Source of the DNA: CAZMSD01 sp964568855
GTDB lineage: Bacteria > CAIWAD01
Length of the DNA: 27,642 bases
Reading direction: 5' to 3'
NCBI GenBank assembly: GCA_964568855.1
Contig: CAZMSD010000046.1
Span: 1-27,642, forward strand
The notes beneath the pieces were generated by a model that was not told where the DNA came from, did no database searches, and worked only from the letters and a program-made list of their open reading frames with translations. A program made the position numbers and the translations under genes. Below are positions 1 through 7,908 of this stretch, piece by piece (the first letter of the stretch is position 1; each line of letters starts with the position of its first letter).

Positions 1-423
1 GGTGGCGCCGGAGACCACGTGGTTGTTCGTGAGCACGTACCCGGTGCGGTCGATGATGAAGCCGCTGCCCGAGTTTCTTACCTCGGGCAAGTCCCGGTGA
101 TACCTGTCATCGGGCGGGATGCGGGGGTCAAAGAACTCGAACCAGCGAGAAAACGGTCCTGAATCGTACTCCATTTGCCTCGTGGTCTTGATGTGCACCA
201 CGGAAGGCAGCATTCGCCGTGCCACCTGTACGAAGGGCGAATTCCCTTCGTCGTTCACCAGCGGAATGGGAGGTCCCATTGCGGCCGGCGTCATCACCTC
301 GGCCGTGCTGGTGGGCGGCAGCTCCCAGCTCGATGCAAAAAGTACGCCGAGAAGTGTGAAGATGATCGCGAAGATCCCCGTAAGAATGCTATTCTTAAGG
401 GTTTGGAGTGTGCTTTTCTTCAT
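1..423 (-). CDS. HtrA/DegP-like periplasmic serine protease, N-terminal part (runs off left edge)
   Basis: This is the first 141 codons of a trypsin-like S1C protease; the rest lies beyond base 1. The ATG is at 423-421. Residues 1-30 are a basic start plus a hydrophobic stretch (NSILTGIFAIIFTLLGVLF), a signal peptide or signal anchor. The segment SPFVQVARRMLPSVVHIKT (62-80) matches the start of the protease domain. GSGFIIDRTGYVLTNNHVV (119-137) is the hallmark around the catalytic His, here His135. The catalytic Asp and Ser and any PDZ domains are outside the window, so activity cannot be judged. By family, it would degrade or refold misfolded envelope proteins. A 203-bp gap (424-626) separates it from the gene upstream, so it probably has its own promoter, but I see no convincing promoter or strong ribosome site. 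High confidence in family. Confidence 0.9.
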   Translation of the reverse strand, partial: MKKSTLQTLKNSILTGIFAIIFTLLGVLFASSWELPPTSTAEVMTPAAMGPPIPLVNDEGNSPFVQVARRMLPSVVHIKTTRQMEYDSGPFSRWFEFFDPRIPPDDRYHRDLPEVRNSGSGFIIDRTGYVLTNNHVVSGAT

Positions 424-626
424 TTTGAAAAATTCCCGGACCCAGAAGTGTAGCTTTTTCGGCACATTTATCCAAACAAGATGTCCAGGTTCTGAACAAC
501 TCGACTGCCGATTCGACACTATAACCAGACTCTTCGCGCCAAGTTCCCGAGCTTCGCAGACAAGGATCAGGATCCCGTCTCACGATGTGTAGAAGTTCCT
601 CCCCGTGAGTTCAGTTTCTCGCGATG

Positions 627-1112
627 CTATTCCTGTTTCTCCGTCTCACTTTGCTGGTCGCCGTCTCCGGAGTCCGGTGATTCTTCCTGCGGCTGTTCGA
701 TGGTTTCCTCCGTCACCCGGATGCTTACTTCCTCGTCCGGCTGCTCCTCCGCCTCGGCGGTTTCCTGAACCACCTCGGCCACCACTTCTTCCTCAGCTGC
801 CCCGGCCTCCTGGACCTTGGTCAATTCTTGGCCCAGGCGGTCCAGTTCAGCTTCCAGTTCCTTCAGCCCGCCCACGAGCTCGTCAATCCGCTCATCTCCG
901 GCAAGATCATTGGTTTGAACATCCTCGGCGCCCAGCAACTGGTAGACTCTACCGCCCAGTTCACCCAACTGCCGGGCGATCTTCCTCTTCTGGCTGGCTA
1001 TCTCCAGCTTGAGCCGTCCGATCCGGGTGAGTTCCTCGGTCTTGTTGACGGTATACTGGATGCCCTCTTTCAAGCCCTGCCTGATCTGGCTCCACAGGTC
1101 TTCGCGCTTCAT
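627..1112 (-). CDS. Coiled-coil protein of unknown function with acidic tail
   Basis: 161 residues, no recognised family. The frame is open further upstream, but ATG 1112 is chosen because GGAGG sits 4 nt before it and the ATG overlaps the stop of the NamZ-like gene as ATGA (1109-1112), implying translational coupling. Residues 1-110 are charged and helical (SQKRKIARQLGELGGRVYQL, then a second heptad-rich stretch ELEAELDRLGQELTKVQ), consistent with a coiled coil. Residues 111-161 are Glu-, Gln- and Val-rich and look disordered (EEEVVAEVVQETAEAEEQ). There is no signal peptide or membrane segment, so it is probably cytoplasmic. It is the last gene of the peptidoglycan-related series (GT2, PBP4, NamZ), which hints at an envelope-associated role, but nothing in the sequence shows one. 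Confidence 0.75.
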   Translation of the reverse strand: MKREDLWSQIRQGLKEGIQYTVNKTEELTRIGRLKLEIASQKRKIARQLGELGGRVYQLLGAEDVQTNDLAGDERIDELVGGLKELEAELDRLGQELTKVQEAGAAEEEVVAEVVQETAEAEEQPDEEVSIRVTEETIEQPQEESPDSGDGDQQSETEKQE

Positions 1113-2410
1113 GGTTCCTCCGGGTATATGAGATATTGTCGGCGCAACTCCCTGAACTCTTGATTCTGCCGTTCCATCAGCTCGCCCAGGGATTCGATTC
1201 CTCCCGCGCCCTGCAGGCTGAGCCGGGTGAGGTCGGAACCCATGGCACGGTCGAACATGCCGATCCGCCCGCTCGAGGTTTCGAAAAGACCCTGACCGAG
1301 GAATTCCGGGCGCGCCAGCGTTTCGGTCAACGCCAGTTGAATTTGTCCCGGGTTGGTCGCCGCTGGTTTCAGGATCAGGATTCGCAATCCGTGACACAAG
1401 CGGTCCGGGAAGTGGCCGCCGAAGCTTCTATAGGACCAGGACATAAAGGCCACCCCGTTCAGATCCCGGGCGTTCATGTTCGAGGCCAGGCGCTGTCCGT
1501 CCAGGTCCGGATGACCTGCGATCAGGAAGGGGCTGGGCGTGCCCACTCCCTCGGACAGGGTGCCCAGCTCGCCCAGGGCCCCCGTGATGGACAGTCCCCA
1601 GGCGGTCTCCCAGGTGGGCACGTTGGGCGAAGTGGGAATCCAGGGCAGTCCCGTGTCTCCGAAGCGCATCCAGCGCTCCCAGCCGGCCATGGGCACCACT
1701 CGCAGCTCGCAGTCGACGCCGAATTCCTCGTTGAACAGCCTCGCCAGTTCAGCGACCGTCAGTCCGTGCACGTAGGGTACGGGGTAGGGTCCGATGAAGC
1801 TGGCCCACTGGGGATCGAGCGTCAGTCCGGACACGAGCTCGCCGCCCAGCGGATTGGGCCTGTCCAGGACCACCATTTCGCAGCCGGCGAGGCCGCAGGC
1901 TTTCATCACTTCCGCCATGGTGGACACGAAGGTGTAGGGCCGCACGCCGATATCCTGGATGTCGAAGAGTACCGCCTCCAGTCCGGCCAGCAGGCCGGGA
2001 TCCACCTCGCGTACTCCCCGGTAGAGGCTGGTCACCATCAGCCCGGTTTCCGGGTGGATCCGGCTGTGGACGACTTCGCCCGCCAGGCCCGCGCCGTCGA
2101 TGCCGTGCTCCGGCGCGAAGAGGCGCACCAGGTCCGCGCGCGGATCCTCCATCAACATGTGGATGATGGACCGCCCCCGGTGATCGATTCCGGTCTGGTT
2201 GGTGACCAGGCCGAGTCGTCGATTCTCTATCACCCGGATCGAATCGCCCAGCAGGACTTCCAGCCCGGTTCTCACCGGCGGTCGCTCAGGCTGCGACACC
2301 GTCCCGCCCGGTGATTGGAGGACGATCAACAGCGCGAGCAGGAAAAGCCATGTAATCCGCGAATACTTGCAGGATCTCAACATGGATCGCTTGTGCGAGG
2401 AGACTGTCAT
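1109..2410 (-). CDS. namZ: NamZ-like exo-beta-N-acetylmuramidase (DUF1343 family)
   Basis: 433 residues from ATG 2410, which overlaps the carboxypeptidase stop as ATGA (2407-2410). A second ATG at 2383 (MLRSCKYSRI) is a possible alternative start. A hydrophobic segment (WLFLLALLIVL, 21-31) gives a signal peptide, so the protein is exported. Family hallmarks are LGLVTNQTG (66-74), LFAPEHG (97-103; this Glu is the catalytic candidate in NamZ enzymes), FDIQDIGVRPYTF and VLDRPNPLGG. Characterised members release terminal N-acetylmuramic acid from peptidoglycan fragments during wall recycling. Length fits the family. It sits between a D-Ala-D-Ala carboxypeptidase and a coiled-coil protein with overlapping ends, so the three are co-expressed and probably work on peptidoglycan. 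Substrate here is inferred from the family only. Confidence 0.9.
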   Translation of the reverse strand: MTVSSHKRSMLRSCKYSRITWLFLLALLIVLQSPGGTVSQPERPPVRTGLEVLLGDSIRVIENRRLGLVTNQTGIDHRGRSIIHMLMEDPRADLVRLFAPEHGIDGAGLAGEVVHSRIHPETGLMVTSLYRGVREVDPGLLAGLEAVLFDIQDIGVRPYTFVSTMAEVMKACGLAGCEMVVLDRPNPLGGELVSGLTLDPQWASFIGPYPVPYVHGLTVAELARLFNEEFGVDCELRVVPMAGWERWMRFGDTGLPWIPTSPNVPTWETAWGLSITGALGELGTLSEGVGTPSPFLIAGHPDLDGQRLASNMNARDLNGVAFMSWSYRSFGGHFPDRLCHGLRILILKPAATNPGQIQLALTETLARPEFLGQGLFETSSGRIGMFDRAMGSDLTRLSLQGAGGIESLGELMERQNQEFRELRRQYLIYPEEP

Positions 2411-3984
2411 CGATACTTGCGCTCCGCCCAGTGGGCCAGTTCCCGGATGATTCCGTCGCGGACGGCGGACACCGACTCTGTACCGCTCGGATGTCCCGAG
2501 AGGTTCAGCGCGAAGGCCAGCCGCGGCCTGCCCCGGACTTCCATGTAGCCGGCCAGAGTGCGGCGGCCGGTCAGGGTTCCAGATTTCGCGCGTACCGTTA
2601 CACCCAAGGGCAGATCCTGGAATCCATCCGCCAGGGTGCCTTCCTCTCCGGCGAAGGGCAGCAGATCGCGCAGGCTCCCCAGCAGGCGCACCTCGCTGCG
2701 AACCAGTATCCGGCAGACCTGGTCCATGCTGAGAGCATTGTAGCGGGAAATTCCGGATCCGTCCACCGCGCGCAAGGAACCTGGCAAACCCAGGCTGTCG
2801 CAAAGAAATGAATGCATTGTACCAGATGCGCGCTCCCAGGTGGATCGTCCCATGCTGTCCTGCCCGGCGACCAGCTCCTGGAATACGCATTCCGCGCCCA
2901 GGTTCCAGCTTCCCGTGAGACAGGTGTCCAGAATCTGCTGCAGCGGCGGACTCAGCAGTTCGAACCGGATTGCGGCGTCCTCGGGAGGCGGCGGGCCGTC
3001 CAGGACAGGGGGAGCGTGTTTGCCGAAAGCGGTTGACAGCGATTCGTAGAGCATGGATCGATAAAGCGAGTCCGGATACTCAACGTTGACCGGGCCGATA
3101 CCTGGTCGGATCCAGCTCCGGGGCGGATTAAGTGAATCCGCCGCAAGCGGAGCGCTTCGTCGAGGCTGGTAGAGCAGGAAATCATCCCGCTCGGCGCGCC
3201 AGTTACGTTGCAGTCCCAGTACCGAGCACTCCGGACCGGTCCGCAGGACGCGGATGCGCATCAGCGCACTCCCCGGAATCGACCAGTCTCCGCAGTCGTT
3301 TCGCAGACTGAGACAGTTGCCGTTGACCGTGGCCGCCGAGACGCGGGCCGCCCAGGCCCCGGGCCCGTCGTCCCACATCCAGCCAGGCCCCCGGCGCCTG
3401 TGGTCGAAACGGTCGCGGTTCAGGGCCACCGGGCCGACCAGGCTGTCCAGGCCCGAGCGCCAGAGCAGGACCGCGAGCTCGTCCAGGCCTTCGGGCGCCA
3501 GGCAGGGATCCCCGCCCGCCTGCACGAAGAGGGTGTCCGCCAGGAAACGCCGACCGGTCAGAGAGTCGATCACGACGGACTCCGGCCGGTGCGCCATGAT
3601 GGTGCGGAAACGGTAGTCGGGCCCCAGTATTTCCAGGGCCGCTGCGGCGGTGGCCAGTTTCAGGAGGCTGGCCGGCGGTCCGGACACTTCCGCGGCACGG
3701 GCGAAGAGCAGTCTGCCCGCCGGGTTCCCGGCTTCGACCTCGAGAGCGCGCACTGCCATCCCGAAATCCAGGCTTCGGGGCACCTGCTTCAGCATCCGGC
3801 GCTCCACCCTGCGCGGCAGTCGCCTGGGCGGACCCCACCAGAGCCAGGCCTGGGCGCACTCGCAGAACACTGAAAAACAGATCACCAGCAGGAACGAACG
3901 CAGGGCATCCGGCGCGAGGAACCTGGGTCGCCTGCCCGGCGGGCGGAAGCAAGACGAACGGCCGTGATCCCCGTGTTTCGGCAA
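2407..3984 (-). CDS. dacB: D-alanyl-D-alanine carboxypeptidase/endopeptidase, PBP4 type (peptidase S13)
   Basis: 525 residues. The start is TTG 3984, supported by GGAGG about 9 nt upstream; no ATG is available before the conserved domain. Residues 29-46 (RSFLLVICFSVFCECAQA) form a signal peptide after an unusually long basic leader. The three active-site motifs of the S13 family are visible: SLLK (SxxK, 106-109, nucleophile Ser106), SWN in GSWNLGAE (SxN, 359-361) and KSGT (467-470, usually KTG), plus DGSGISRYN (408-416). By family, it trims or cleaves D-Ala-linked peptides of peptidoglycan in the periplasm. Its stop overlaps the NamZ-like start, and the upstream glycosyltransferase ends 18 nt before its TTG, so this is an operon. 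Only the KSG variant and the long leader are unusual. Confident. Confidence 0.92.
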   Translation of the reverse strand: MPKHGDHGRSSCFRPPGRRPRFLAPDALRSFLLVICFSVFCECAQAWLWWGPPRRLPRRVERRMLKQVPRSLDFGMAVRALEVEAGNPAGRLLFARAAEVSGPPASLLKLATAAAALEILGPDYRFRTIMAHRPESVVIDSLTGRRFLADTLFVQAGGDPCLAPEGLDELAVLLWRSGLDSLVGPVALNRDRFDHRRRGPGWMWDDGPGAWAARVSAATVNGNCLSLRNDCGDWSIPGSALMRIRVLRTGPECSVLGLQRNWRAERDDFLLYQPRRSAPLAADSLNPPRSWIRPGIGPVNVEYPDSLYRSMLYESLSTAFGKHAPPVLDGPPPPEDAAIRFELLSPPLQQILDTCLTGSWNLGAECVFQELVAGQDSMGRSTWERASGTMHSFLCDSLGLPGSLRAVDGSGISRYNALSMDQVCRILVRSEVRLLGSLRDLLPFAGEEGTLADGFQDLPLGVTVRAKSGTLTGRRTLAGYMEVRGRPRLAFALNLSGHPSGTESVSAVRDGIIRELAHWAERKYR

Positions 3985-4002
3985 CCTAGTGGACCTCCGG
4001 AT

Positions 4003-5595
4003 TCAATCCAGGTATCCGTTGAGCATCCTGCGCCTGGCGATGGCCTGGTGCCGGATGCGGGTCTTGTTGGCGATTTTCATTTCCGGGCTGCGCAGCACGT
4101 CCGTGTTGCCGGGATGGCGGCGGTAGCGGTAGAGCACCTGGTGGATGCGACCCACTTCCCAGCGCTCGGCGACCTTGGCCACCAGGTCGTAGTCCTCGGC
4201 GAAATCGCCGTAGTGTTCCTCGTCGAAGCCGCCCAGCTCCTCAATCACCGAGCGATGCCAGACGCGTACGGCCCCCGCTCCGTCCACCCGCAGGTGGTTG
4301 TTGGGATCGAACTCCAGGTGCTTGATCACACCGAAGTCCTCGATGGGGCTGCCGTCTTCCTCCATCAGCTCGTAGTACGAGATGGCCAGGGCGCAGTGCG
4401 GCTCGGCTTCCAGGTATCCGACGGCGACGGCCAGCGTCTCCGGTGTGTACTCGTCGTCGGAGTCGAGCTGGGCGATGTAGCGGCCCCGGGCTTCCTTAAG
4501 CCCCAGGTTGAGGGCGTGGGCGATCACGTTGCGGTCGCTGCGGATGAGCCGCACGCGCGGGTCCCGACGAGCCCTGTCGCGGACCACTTCCGCGCCGTCG
4601 TCGGTGGACGTGTTGTCGATGCAGAGGATCTCGAAATCCTGGAAGCTTCCCGCGAGAACCGAATCGACGGCCTTTCCGATGAAGCGCTCGCGATTATAGA
4701 AGGGAATCAGCACGGAGACCACAGGTCCGTCCAGCGCCGCGGGTTTCACAGTCTCGGGAAGATAGTCCAGGAAGGCCCCCCGCCAGCGCAGGTAGTTCTT
4801 GAAGGCCGTCTCGAACTCCATTTCCTCCGCAGGGCCGTAGAAGAGGTAGCTGAATCCGCCCTGGGGACCTTCCCCGGGCGAGAAGACCCGGCTGGCGCCC
4901 AAGCTGCGGGCCACCGCGTCCCGGCCGGCCTCCGGAAAAATGCTGCACAGTGGATAGTCCAGGTGTTGGAATTCCCAGTGGTCCTGCATGCGCAGCCGGA
5001 GGTCATACTCCTGGGCCGTGTTGAAGGCCGGATCGTAGCCGCCGGCGTCCAGCCAGGCCGCGTGGCGGTAGGCGACCACCGGTCCAAGGTCCACGCGCTC
5101 GGTCAGGTCGCCCGGGTAGAGCCGGGTGACGATTCGCCCGCTTTCGCCGAACCCATCGCCGGGACCCGATGTTTCAGTCGGCTCAGTTGGTGACACATCC
5201 GCCGGATCCGGGACGGGAACTTGCCCGGTCTGCTCGATCCGCGGTCGCTCGAGATAATCCCCGAAAAAAGCGCCCGCGTCGGGATGCTCGCCGAAGGCTT
5301 GCACGAGCCGCTCCAGTGCTTCGCGATCCAGACGAATCCCCTCGGGGATCTCCGCCAGGAACTCGGCCCGTCGGCGCCGGAAGACGTGATACTTCATGGC
5401 CGCCAGGTTGCGGAATTCGTCGTGAACCACCGCCAGGCGGGAGTCGTCACACGGCAGCCCGTGTTCCACGTCACGGCCGTTAGTACAGCAGAACAGGCGA
5501 TACTCGCCCATGGTCTGCTGAAACAGGCTGTCCAGCGTGCGACGCAGCGCCTCGCCGCCTCGTAACACGGGCAGCAGCAGCGTGAACCGGTTCAT
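4003..5595 (-). CDS. Tandem-domain family 2 glycosyltransferase
   Basis: 530 residues, ATG at 5595 with no clear Shine-Dalgarno. The C-terminal half is a classic GT-A/GT2 domain: VVSVLIPFYN (292-301), FEILCIDNTSTDDGAEVV, DSDDEYTPE with the DxD-type metal site (378-381), and FAEDYDLVAKV, the usual acidic acceptor-side motif. The N-terminal half (MNRFTLLLPVLRGGEALRRT..., then GYDPAFNTAQEYDLRLRM near 187-203) looks like a second, degenerate GT-A domain lacking DxD. A Pro/Thr/Gly-rich linker (about 127-152) splits the first half. There is no signal or membrane segment, so it is cytoplasmic. Sugar donor and acceptor cannot be told. It is the first gene of the wall series and lies downstream of a terminator, so a promoter should lie in 5596-5700. 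The wall-polymer role is inferred from neighbours. Confidence 0.88.
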   Translation of the reverse strand: MNRFTLLLPVLRGGEALRRTLDSLFQQTMGEYRLFCCTNGRDVEHGLPCDDSRLAVVHDEFRNLAAMKYHVFRRRRAEFLAEIPEGIRLDREALERLVQAFGEHPDAGAFFGDYLERPRIEQTGQVPVPDPADVSPTEPTETSGPGDGFGESGRIVTRLYPGDLTERVDLGPVVAYRHAAWLDAGGYDPAFNTAQEYDLRLRMQDHWEFQHLDYPLCSIFPEAGRDAVARSLGASRVFSPGEGPQGGFSYLFYGPAEEMEFETAFKNYLRWRGAFLDYLPETVKPAALDGPVVSVLIPFYNRERFIGKAVDSVLAGSFQDFEILCIDNTSTDDGAEVVRDRARRDPRVRLIRSDRNVIAHALNLGLKEARGRYIAQLDSDDEYTPETLAVAVGYLEAEPHCALAISYYELMEEDGSPIEDFGVIKHLEFDPNNHLRVDGAGAVRVWHRSVIEELGGFDEEHYGDFAEDYDLVAKVAERWEVGRIHQVLYRYRRHPGNTDVLRSPEMKIANKTRIRHQAIARRRMLNGYLD

Positions 5596-5624
5596 TTCGC
5601 GGCTATCATGCTTTTCGAAGGTTC

Positions 5625-5660
5625 TAAGAGAAAGAACGCGGGGCGCCGCAACGCCCCGCG
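5625..5660 (-). terminator. Intrinsic terminator after the 723-aa secreted protein
   Basis: A perfect 9-bp GC stem (5637-5645 with 5652-5660) has a 6-nt loop. On the minus strand it is followed by a pyrimidine-rich tail, TTCTTTCTCTT. It lies 47 bp past the stop of the secreted-protein gene and separates that transcript from the glycosyltransferase transcript. Confidence 0.8.
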
Positions 5661-5706
5661 ATGTTGGATTCTTTGTTCAGACTGTCGTGCGCAATCGTGA
5701 TCCGCT

Positions 5707-7878
5707 CTACTTGACCAGCACCATCTTCCGGTTCTCGATGAAGCTTCCGGACTGGATCTGGTAGACGTAGACGCCGCTGGCCAGCCGGCCCGCATCGAAG
5801 TACACGCCGTGATGACCTGCGGGCATGTGCTTGTCCACGAGCGTGGCCACCGGCTCGCCCAGCAGGTTGTAGATCACCAGGCTCACCTCGCCGGGCTGGG
5901 CGATGGAGTAGTCGATCTTGGTGCTGGGATTGAAGGGATTGGGATAGTTCTGGCCCAGTTCGTAGGTCAGAGGAACGCGCTCGTCCACGTCCACGTAGAA
6001 ACTGGTTTCCTGGATCACTTCACTGTTGTTCAAGTGCTCGTCCACGGCGAAGAACCAGAAGTAGACCGGGTCGTCGGGATCCAGGACACCGAATTCCTCG
6101 ACGTAGGTCGTCTGGGTATCCATGCCTTCGTAGATCACTTCGGCGTCTTCGATGTTGTCTGTAAGACCCGCGTAGACCTGGTAGTAGGCGAAGTCGTTGG
6201 CCTGGTTGACGTCCCAGCTCAGGTCCAGCATGTCTTGCGTGGGTTCCCACTGGTCGTAGTACCAGTCGCCGAACTCGACCCCGCTGACCGGCCCGGGAGC
6301 CAGGTTGTCGACGGACCAGCCGTCCATGGCATCGGAGAAGGCCACCAACTGCGGATTCATGGAGTTGTGCGCGCTGACCATGAAGGAATGGATGTTCTCG
6401 GCGCCGTCCATGGAGTCGGCCATGGTGGGCACGGTGACGGTGTAGACCATTTCGGGATCGTTCAATGCGCCCACCGCCTGACCGCTGGAGACCCAGTCCT
6501 CGCTGCCCGGGTACATGATCCAGACCGAATAGAAAGTGATGGGGTTGATCCAGCTGCCGTCGTTGGGCGAAGCCTCGAAGTCCATGACCACCAGCCCGCC
6601 CTCGTCCTCGGGCATGTCAGCCACCGACATCAGGGTGGCCGGCAGCAGCACGTCGTACTGGCTGAAGGGGAAGGCGCCCAGGTCCTTCGGGGTGCCGTCG
6701 GGATCGATATCCTCGGGGATCACTGCCACGTCGATCACGCAGTTGATCTCGGTCGGATCGTTGAGGGACCAGAAGGAGATGTTGTAGTCAGCCATCTCGG
6801 CGTCCCAGTAGCCAGGATTGCAGTACCAGCCGGTATTCTCGGTACTGTCCGGTTCTATGGGATAGACGCAGGAGAACTGCAGGTTGCCGAAGGGCAGGTC
6901 CGGGTTGGTGGTCACCATGCACTCCGGATCGCCGAAGGTCACCAGGTTGTACATGCCGCTGACCGAACCGGCGGCGTAGAAATTACCGCCCGAGGAAGCC
7001 GCGTTGTCCGACACGGTGCACGAACGCAGCAGAATCTGGCCGCCCTCGGCCACGTAGGCCGCGCCGCCCATGCCGGTGGTGCTGTTGTGATCCACCAGGC
7101 AGTTCCACAAGGTGAGATGTCCTTCTTCTTCGAAGTAGAAAGCGCCGCCGTCCTGGTCGTCAACCACGCCCGTGACGCGGGTGTAGTACATGTCGCCGTC
7201 GCCCGTGGCGCCCACGTCGATGCCGCCCCAGCCGTCACCGTCGAAGGTGATCCAGGCATCGCTGGTTCCTTCAGCCAGTATCTCACCATCGAGACCCACG
7301 GACACGCCTTCCAGGGCAAAGGCGCTGATGCCCGCCTCGATGTACAGCAACTGACCTTCGGGAACGTGGAAATCATCGGTCAGGGGCACTTCGCCGTCGG
7401 GGAAGTTCGCCCAGGTCCAGTCGTAGAGCTCGGTTCCTGGGACGCAGCCGTCACCATAGCCAACATGCATCAGGACAGGTACGGGCGGCGGCCCGGGAAT
7501 GTAGAACTGAGAGAAAGGGTCGAAGGCCAGCGCCCAGTGATAGGCGAAACCGGGACCAGAAAGATCCACGGTGATCGAGTCGATCGCCAGGGCACCCGGC
7601 ACCTCATCATCCATGGTGACCAGGAAATGATATGCCTCCGGTTGTCCGCTGGGTCCGCTGATTGCGGCCTCGCCCTGGTACAGGTCCTCCGGATCGGCCG
7701 GGTTCACCATGTAGATCATGGCCAGATCCGGCGCGCAGGTCTCCGGATTCCAGCAATCTAGGCTGTCCAGTCCGCCGGTTTCTTCCCAGGCCTCGAGGGC
7801 GATGTCCCACTGGTATTCCGCGCTGGCAATCTGCGCGGAGGCGGCGAACAAGAGCGCTGCTGTAAGCAGTTTTTTCAT
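5707..7878 (-). CDS. Large secreted protein: novel N-domain, beta-helix-like middle, FN3-like region, FlgD/Por-type sorting tail
   Basis: 723 residues, ATG 7878 with GGAG 8 nt upstream. Signal peptide 1-20 ends SAQIASA. Residues 21-135 share a domain with the proteins at 8800-9492 and 10610-11311: EYQWDI right after cleavage, GPSGQPEAYHFL (75-86), FYIPGPPPVP (125-134). The middle (about 210-310) has Gly/Asn-rich repeats such as MGGAAYVAEGGQILLRSCTV, resembling parallel beta-helix or Pmp-like repeats. Next come FN3-like strands (about 530-640; VYFWFFAVDEHLNNSE). The tail has LGQNYPNPFNPST, a short beta-domain and MVLVK. Such tails direct secretion and surface attachment through type IX-like systems in FCB bacteria; no T9SS component is in this window. 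It is probably co-transcribed with the gene 30 bp upstream and ends at a strong terminator. Function unknown; the exported, surface-associated nature is clear. Confidence 0.88.
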   Translation of the reverse strand: MKKLLTAALLFAASAQIASAEYQWDIALEAWEETGGLDSLDCWNPETCAPDLAMIYMVNPADPEDLYQGEAAISGPSGQPEAYHFLVTMDDEVPGALAIDSITVDLSGPGFAYHWALAFDPFSQFYIPGPPPVPVLMHVGYGDGCVPGTELYDWTWANFPDGEVPLTDDFHVPEGQLLYIEAGISAFALEGVSVGLDGEILAEGTSDAWITFDGDGWGGIDVGATGDGDMYYTRVTGVVDDQDGGAFYFEEEGHLTLWNCLVDHNSTTGMGGAAYVAEGGQILLRSCTVSDNAASSGGNFYAAGSVSGMYNLVTFGDPECMVTTNPDLPFGNLQFSCVYPIEPDSTENTGWYCNPGYWDAEMADYNISFWSLNDPTEINCVIDVAVIPEDIDPDGTPKDLGAFPFSQYDVLLPATLMSVADMPEDEGGLVVMDFEASPNDGSWINPITFYSVWIMYPGSEDWVSSGQAVGALNDPEMVYTVTVPTMADSMDGAENIHSFMVSAHNSMNPQLVAFSDAMDGWSVDNLAPGPVSGVEFGDWYYDQWEPTQDMLDLSWDVNQANDFAYYQVYAGLTDNIEDAEVIYEGMDTQTTYVEEFGVLDPDDPVYFWFFAVDEHLNNSEVIQETSFYVDVDERVPLTYELGQNYPNPFNPSTKIDYSIAQPGEVSLVIYNLLGEPVATLVDKHMPAGHHGVYFDAGRLASGVYVYQIQSGSFIENRKMVLVK

Positions 7879-7908
7879 GACCAGACTCCGATTTGCTTGG
7901 GATTGATT

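Noticed and set aside
395..583. A 62-codon minus-strand frame in the leader of the HtrA-like gene
   Set aside because: GTG start, ribosome site too far away, overlap with the protease start and no meaningful composition.
424..600. A GAACCT-N16-TAAAT arrangement resembling a sigma-E promoter before the protease
   Set aside because: The match to the sigma-E consensus is poor at both boxes and could arise by chance.
1113..1397. Upstream extension of the coiled-coil protein frame
   Set aside because: It overlaps the NamZ coding region, and ATG 1112 has a strong ribosome site and an ATGA overlap.
5809..7761. A 650-codon open frame on the plus strand
   Set aside because: It is the exact complement of the 723-aa secreted protein. 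Its product is rich in His, Val and Gly with no domain, which is typical of antisense frames in GC-rich DNA.
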